From Argopecten irradians (Eukaryota; Mollusca; Bivalvia; Pectinida; Pectinidae), in assembly GCF_041381155.1 (NCBI RefSeq), contig NC_091135.1:63509567-63573566 (forward strand): a DNA stretch of 64,000 nt, given 5' to 3'. A model generated the notes under the pieces. It was not told the DNA's origin and searched no databases. It saw only the letters and a list, made by a program, of their open reading frames with translations. Below, piece after piece: positions 58,701 to 64,000 of this stretch (the stretch's first letter is position 1; the number at the start of each line of letters is the position of its first letter). A program made the position numbers and the translations under genes.

Positions 58701-60075
58701 ATAGAGGGGAGAGGTGACCTGATGTAGTCACAGAATATAGAGGGGAGAGGTGACCTGATGTAGTCACAGAATATAGAGGTGAGAGGTGACCTGATGTAGT
58801 CACAGTATATAGAGGGGAGAGGTGACCTGATGTAGTCACAGAATATAGAGGGGAGATGTGGCCTGGTGTAGTCACAGAATATAGAGGTGAGAGGTGACCT
58901 GATGTAGTCATAGTATATAGAGTGGAGAGGTGGCCTGATGTAGTCACAGTACATAGAGGGGAGAGGTGACCTGATGTAGTCACAATACACTGGAGGTGTG
59001 ACCTGATGTAGTCACAGTATAAAGAGGGGAGAGGTGACCTGATGTAGTCACAGTACATCGAGGAGAGAGGTGACCTGATGTAGTCACAGAATATAGTGGG
59101 AAGAGGTGACCTGATGTAGTCACAGTACATAGAGGGGAGAGGTGACCTGATGTAGTCACAGTACATAGAGGGGAGAGATGACCTGATGTAGTCACAGTAT
59201 ATAGAGGGGAGAGGTGATCTGATGTAGTCACAGTATATAGAGGGGAGAGGTGATCTGATGTAGTCACAGTACATAGAGGGGAGAAGTGACCTGATGTAGT
59301 CACAGTACATAGAGGGGAGAGGTGACCTGATGTAGTCACAGTACATAGAGGGGAGAGGTGACCTGATGTAGTCACAGTACATAGAGGGGAGAGGTGACCT
59401 GATGTAGTCACAGTACATAGAGGGGAGAGGTGACCTGATGTAGTCACAGTACATAGAGGGGAGAGGTGACCTGATGTAGTCACAGTACATAGAGGGGAGA
59501 GGTGACCTGATGTAGTCACAGTACATAGAGGGGAGAGGTGATCTGATGTAGTCACAGTAATGAGGGAGAGGTGACTGATGTAGTCACAGTACAAGAGGGA
59601 GAGGTGACGATGTAGTCACAGTATATAGAGGGGAGAGGTGACCTGATGTAGTCACAGTATATAGAGGGGAGAGGTGACCTGATGTAGTCACAGTACATAG
59701 AGGGGAGAGGTGACCTGATGAAGTCACAGTACATAGAGGGGAGAGGTGACCTGATGAAGTCACAGTACATAGAGGGGAGAGGTGACCTGATGTGATGAAG
59801 TACAAAAGGGAGAGTGCCTGATGAGTCACAGTACATAGAGGGGAGAGATGACCTGATGAAGTCACAGTACATAGAGGGGAGAGGTGACCTGATGTAGTCA
59901 CAGTACATAGAGGGGAGAGGTGACCTGATCTTGTCACAGTACATAGAGGGGAGAGATGACCTGATCTTGTCACAGTACATAGAAAGGAGAGGTGACCTGA
60001 TCTTGTCACAGTACATAGAAAGGAGAGGTGACCTGATCTTGTCACAGTACATAGAGGGGAGAGGTGACCTGATGT
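55765..60075. repeat. 36-bp minisatellite, 4.3 kb, about 120 units
   Basis: The unit is GAGGGGAGAGGTGACCTGAT followed by GTAGTCACAGTACATA, with a GTGAC...GTCAC inverted word inside. Since 36 is a multiple of 3, minus-strand frames of up to 518 codons stay open (MYCDYIRSPLPS in one frame, TVTTSGHLSPLC in another). Two frames being open, and the lack of any flanking coding signal, point to a by-product. Units around 59560-59825 carry many small deletions. AAGTCACAG and CTTGTCACAG variants dominate the right end. Confidence 0.95.
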
Positions 60076-61115
60076 ATTTACATGGTATGTTTTGTTAATG
60101 TACATATATCAAGGGAAGAGATGGTAAGTTGCATTGCATTTGCTGTCAGAAGATCAATTGCCAGTGTCAATCATAGTTACTATAAATAGAACATAATTTT
60201 GCACAATGAAGAATATTGGACTAAGTTGTTATATCAGTTCCCCAATAAATTCACCATGGGATAGTATACACACAAAATAAATCTATTGTCCTATCAGTCA
60301 TATCGTCCATTATTGACCCTGGTTATATATATGTGGATTTGTTATTGATGTAGCGCTATTTATTCACAATAAAGTGCAACATTACTAAAACTGGAATTCT
60401 CCCCTCAAATTCTGTCAGAACAAAAGACTTGATTTAAGGGGTTATGTCCCCTCGACCGTTGCTCAACTATTTCCAGTTCACCAACAACATCAACACTATT
60501 TATTGATCCAGTCGCACTCAGACAATTACACTGATTTCGGGAACGTATTTCTGTGTGGTAAAATGAATTTGTTTTCCTTAATAACCCAAGCTTTTGTTAC
60601 AAAACTTATTACTTTTGATTATACAAGAAAGAAAAAAAAGATTTTTACATTAACGAGATAGTTCTGGTTGAACCTATGTATCATTTGAGTTATATATAAA
60701 TATATGTATATTGATATTATGTATGATTTTAAAAGAGGCCAGTTGATAACAATACCCATCAGAAATAGCACAGATATACATGTATCTGCCACAATACACC
60801 CTGTGTCGATGGTGTTAATGAAGGTTTGGCCTAAATATGGGTGTACTTTTGTAGGATCACTGTATAAAATGTTTGATTACCTTGCAAGACCAAATGTGGT
60901 CGGGGTAATGAAATTGCTGTTTGGCATCCCCAAAATTAATCACCAACATATATGTTTTAAATGTTTATCATCTTATCGACTCTCTGGTTTCGTTGTCTTT
61001 AATATAAATTATCGTCCCTGCTACTGATAAAACATCATATACTCGATACCAATGAAACAATGACACCCAATTTAGAACAAGGATTCACCTGGATGTAAAC
61101 AAGTATAAATGTGGA
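60076..61115. other. Gene-free sequence
   Basis: AT-rich. A 107-codon plus frame at 60704-61027 has no recognisable feature and is not called. Confidence 0.4.
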
Positions 61116-61117
61116 AT

Positions 61118-62500
61118 TGTAGGGCAGAGTAGTTAGTACAATGTGTATATATGTAGATTTGTATGGGAGGGTAGTTAGTACAAGGTGTCTAAATGTGGAT
61201 TTGTACGGCAGAGTAGTTAGTACAAGGTGTCTAAATGTGGATTTGTACGGCAGAGTAGTTAGTACAAGGTGTCTAAATGTGGATTTGTACGTGAGAGTAG
61301 TTAGTACAAGGTGTCTAAATGTGGATTTGTACGGCAGAGTAGTTAGTACAAGGTGTCTAAATGTGGATTTGTACGGAAGAGTAGTTAGTATAAGGTGTCT
61401 AAATGTGGATTTGTACGGCAGAGTAGTTAGTACAAGGTGTCTAAATGTGGATTTGTACGTGAGGGTAGTTAGTACAAGGTGTCTAAATGTGGATTTGTAC
61501 GGCAGAGTAGTTAGTACAAGGTGTCTAAATGTGGATTTGTACGTGAGGGTAGTTAGTACAAGGTGTCTAAATGTGGATTTGTACGGCAGAGTAGTTAGTA
61601 CAAGGTGTCTAAATGTGGATTTGTACGGAAGAGTAGTTAGTATAAGGTGTCTAAATGTGGATTTGTATGGGAGGGTAGTTGTTACTAGGTGAATAAATGT
61701 GGATTTGTATGGGAGGGTAGTTAGTACAAGGCGTATAAATGTGGATTTGTACGGGAGGGTAGTTAGTACAAAGTGTATAAATGTGGATTTGTATGGGAGG
61801 GAGTTAATACAAGGTGTCTAAATGTGGATTTGTACGGAAGAGTAGTTAGTACAAGGTGTCTAAATGTGGATTTGTATGGGAGGGTAGTTGTTACTAGGTG
61901 AATAAATGTGGATTTGTATGGGAGGGTAGTTAGTACAAGGCGTATAAATGTGGATTTGTACGGGAGGGTAGTTAGCACAAGGTGTATAAATGTGGATTTG
62001 TATGGGAGGGTAGTTAATACAAGGTGTCTAAATGTGGATTTGTATGGGAGGGAGTTAATACAAGGTGTCTAAATGTGGATTTGTATGGGAGGGTAGTAAA
62101 TACAAGGTGTATAAATGTGGATTTGTACGGGAGGGTAGTTAGTACAAAGTGTATAAATGTGGATTTGTATGGGAGGGAGTTAATACAAGGTGTCTAAATG
62201 TGGATTTGTACGGGAGGGTAGTGAGTACTAGGTGTCTAAATGTGGATTTGCACGGGAGGGCAGTTAGTACAAGGTCTCAAAATGTGGATTTGTAAGGCAG
62301 AGTAGTTAGTGCAAGGTGTCTAAATGTGGATTTGTACGGAAGAGTAGTTAGTACAAGGTGTCTAAATGTGGATTTGTATGGGAGGGTAGTTGTTACAAGG
62401 TGTATAAATGTGGATTTGTATGGGAGGGTAGTAAATGTGGATTTGTATGGGAGGGTAGTTGTTACAAGGTGTATAAATGAGGATTTGTACGGGAGGGTAC
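61118..62500 (+). repeat. 42-bp minisatellite, about 33 units
   Basis: Units of AAATGTGGATTTGTACGGCA and GAGTAGTTAGTACAAGGTGT plus CT, exactly 42 bp apart at the left (61191, 61233). A 183-codon plus frame (NVDLYGRVVSTRCL repeated) follows from the 14-codon period. The right half shows mixed variants (GTATGGGAGGG) and some shortened units. Confidence 0.93.
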
Positions 62501-63440
62501 TCGGATTACAAAGACTAAATCACGGATTGGACAAAAGGAATGGAACCACCAGGCATACGGAGTAGTACAAATAGCTTCACAAGATAAACAAGGTGGGCAA
62601 ATTCATTATTTGAAAATGAGCAACACAGCATAATAAAATGGTGATGAAAACAAAATCAAAATCAAAACTTGGATTTTACGATTTGATAGGGAGACAGACG
62701 ATGGTAACCATGATGTGTCTGAAATGACAGCGGTGTGTCATTCCTTACCTATATCAGACATACAAGGTCAAACCCCGGACATCACAATAGCAAATTAGCT
62801 CGGGTCAAGAGAACTGCTAGGATTACCATAAACATTTTGGTTTTACTTCATATAACATATGAACAAATAAAAACTGTTCTGCTAGGTTAAGGTGACGAGT
62901 TTATAGTGTTAAATGTGTATTTCGTTAGCGTTAGTAGCTTTGGAATAAGAGGGTAGAAAACTGCATATGTTGTTTAAATTGCAGTAAAAGTTGACGTATG
63001 TGGAGATTGTACCACCTCCCCTGATACAGACTCACTCTTACTGTTAGATGGTACAGTCTGGCCAACAACTACGCTTTGCTCCTCAGTAGCAGAAACATGG
63101 TCGATCTGCATCCTCTGCCTAACATCTGATGGCTACTCTTCTTGCCCTTCCTGTCACCCAAAATATCTGCAGTAGTCTATTTTGGACAGGGAACCCACTA
63201 CAGTCTACTTTTTCCACAGATAAAATCCATATAGTCCATACCTTGGTACTGCACTTTGCCGTCAGTTCATCCTACTTCTTCCTTGCACGAGGGCCTTCGA
63301 AATCCTTTCTGTTGGTACGATGACATCATGGTTACCAGTGGAAAAACCAGCTTCCTGTATATGTCAACCTTCATCTCTCCTGACCGTGCTGTGTACAGGA
63401 TGGAAGAGTCACTTTACAATTATCCTTTTCTCATTGTTTC
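62501..63440. other. Gene-free sequence
   Basis: No gene or repeat recognised. Short overlapping plus frames at 63129-63489 show no domain. Confidence 0.4.
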
Positions 63441-64000
63441 GCAAATATCCATGATGACAGTTATTAAAACTTATACGGTGTTCATGTGATGGTATTCCAT
63501 AATGAGAGCCATTAAAACGTATACGGTGTTCATGTGATGATGTTCCATGATGACAGCCATTGAAGCTAATACGGTGTTCATGTGATGATATTCCATGATG
63601 ACAGCCATTGAAGCTAAAACAGTGTTCATGTGATGGTGTTCCATGACGACAGCCATTGAAGCTAATACGGTGTTCATGTGATGGTATTCCATGATGACAG
63701 CCATTGAAGCTAACAAAGTGTTCATGTGATGGTGTTCCATGACGACAGCCATTGAAGCTAATACGGTGTCCATGTGATGGTATTCCATGATGACAGCCAT
63801 TGAAGCTTATACGGTGTCCATGTGATGGTATTCCATGATGACAGCCATTGAGGCTAATACGGTGTTCATGTGATGATGTTCCATGACGACAGCCATTGAA
63901 GCTAATACAGTGTTCATGTGATAATGATCTATCATGACAGCCATTGAAGCTAATACGGTGTTCATGTGATGGTATTCCATGATGACAGCCATTAAAGCTA
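63441..64000. repeat. 48-bp minisatellite, continues past the window
   Basis: About 11 units of 48 bp with GGTGTTCATGTGATGGTATT, CCATGATGACAGCCATTGAA and GCTAATAC. The minus-strand frame reads MAVIMEYHHMNTVLAS per unit, 16 codons. The array is cut by the window end. Confidence 0.93.

Noticed and set aside
55781-60105. Minus-strand frames of up to 518 codons (MYCDYIRSPLPS)
   Set aside because: 36-bp array effect; two minus frames are open in parallel and indels move the frame.

Overview
The window is animal nuclear DNA, most likely from a bivalve mollusc. The evidence is spliced genes with GT-AG introns, AT-rich non-coding DNA, many minisatellites, and dispersed repeats of the kind that crowd bivalve genomes: units starting ACAAGAGGCCC with tandem cores, and TTAGCTCACCTGG hairpin ends. 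The species cannot be fixed from the sequence. I see no bacterial genes, CRISPR array, rRNA gene or recognisable retroviral or Polinton-type element.

Two protein-coding genes are supported by phase-consistent exon models. Gene 1 (plus strand, coding exons 1434-12512) has five exons and encodes about 789 residues. Its N-terminus resembles the domain of nucleolar protein 4 (NOL4) with an H2C2-like His/Cys pattern, followed by a long Ser/Thr/Lys-rich region. Gene 2 (minus strand, 31827-21860) is a complete six-exon METTL9 orthologue, the protein-histidine N-methyltransferase, with a signal-like N-terminus, the DLGAGDG SAM motif and the RLPYLCEGD C-terminal block. Its exon 2 has either a 2-base frame problem or an alternative acceptor. 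The two genes converge, with their 3' ends about 9.3 kb apart.

Region by region. 1-1433: palindromic mini-repeat and hairpins upstream of gene 1. 1434-12512: gene 1; its 6.6-kb intron 2 holds a nest of repeat elements. 12648-17088: a 4.4-kb G-rich minisatellite starting about 135 bp after the gene 1 stop. 17180-21257: a tandem-core element, a decayed repeat and a 1.9-kb foldback element. 21860-31827: METTL9, whose introns carry a TTAA-bounded MITE, a SINE-like repeat, 40-, 22- and 37-bp arrays, a tandem-core element and a 430-bp foldback. 31828-36840: METTL9 upstream region, with a 1.05-kb TIR element, an 84-bp hairpin and a poly-C tract. 36840-48457: an 11.6-kb 27-bp minisatellite with higher-order repeats, carrying AATAAA in most units. 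48458-54340: gene-free sequence with homeodomain-motif-rich blocks that could be regulatory. 54350-64000: further arrays (49, 37, 36, 42 and 48 bp), the last running off the window.

The long open frames in 12.6-17.1, 36.8-48.4, 55.8-60.1, 61.1-62.5 and 63.4-64.0 kb are most simply by-products of the arrays. Several units are multiples of three and lack stops, often on both strands. They are annotated as repeats, not genes.
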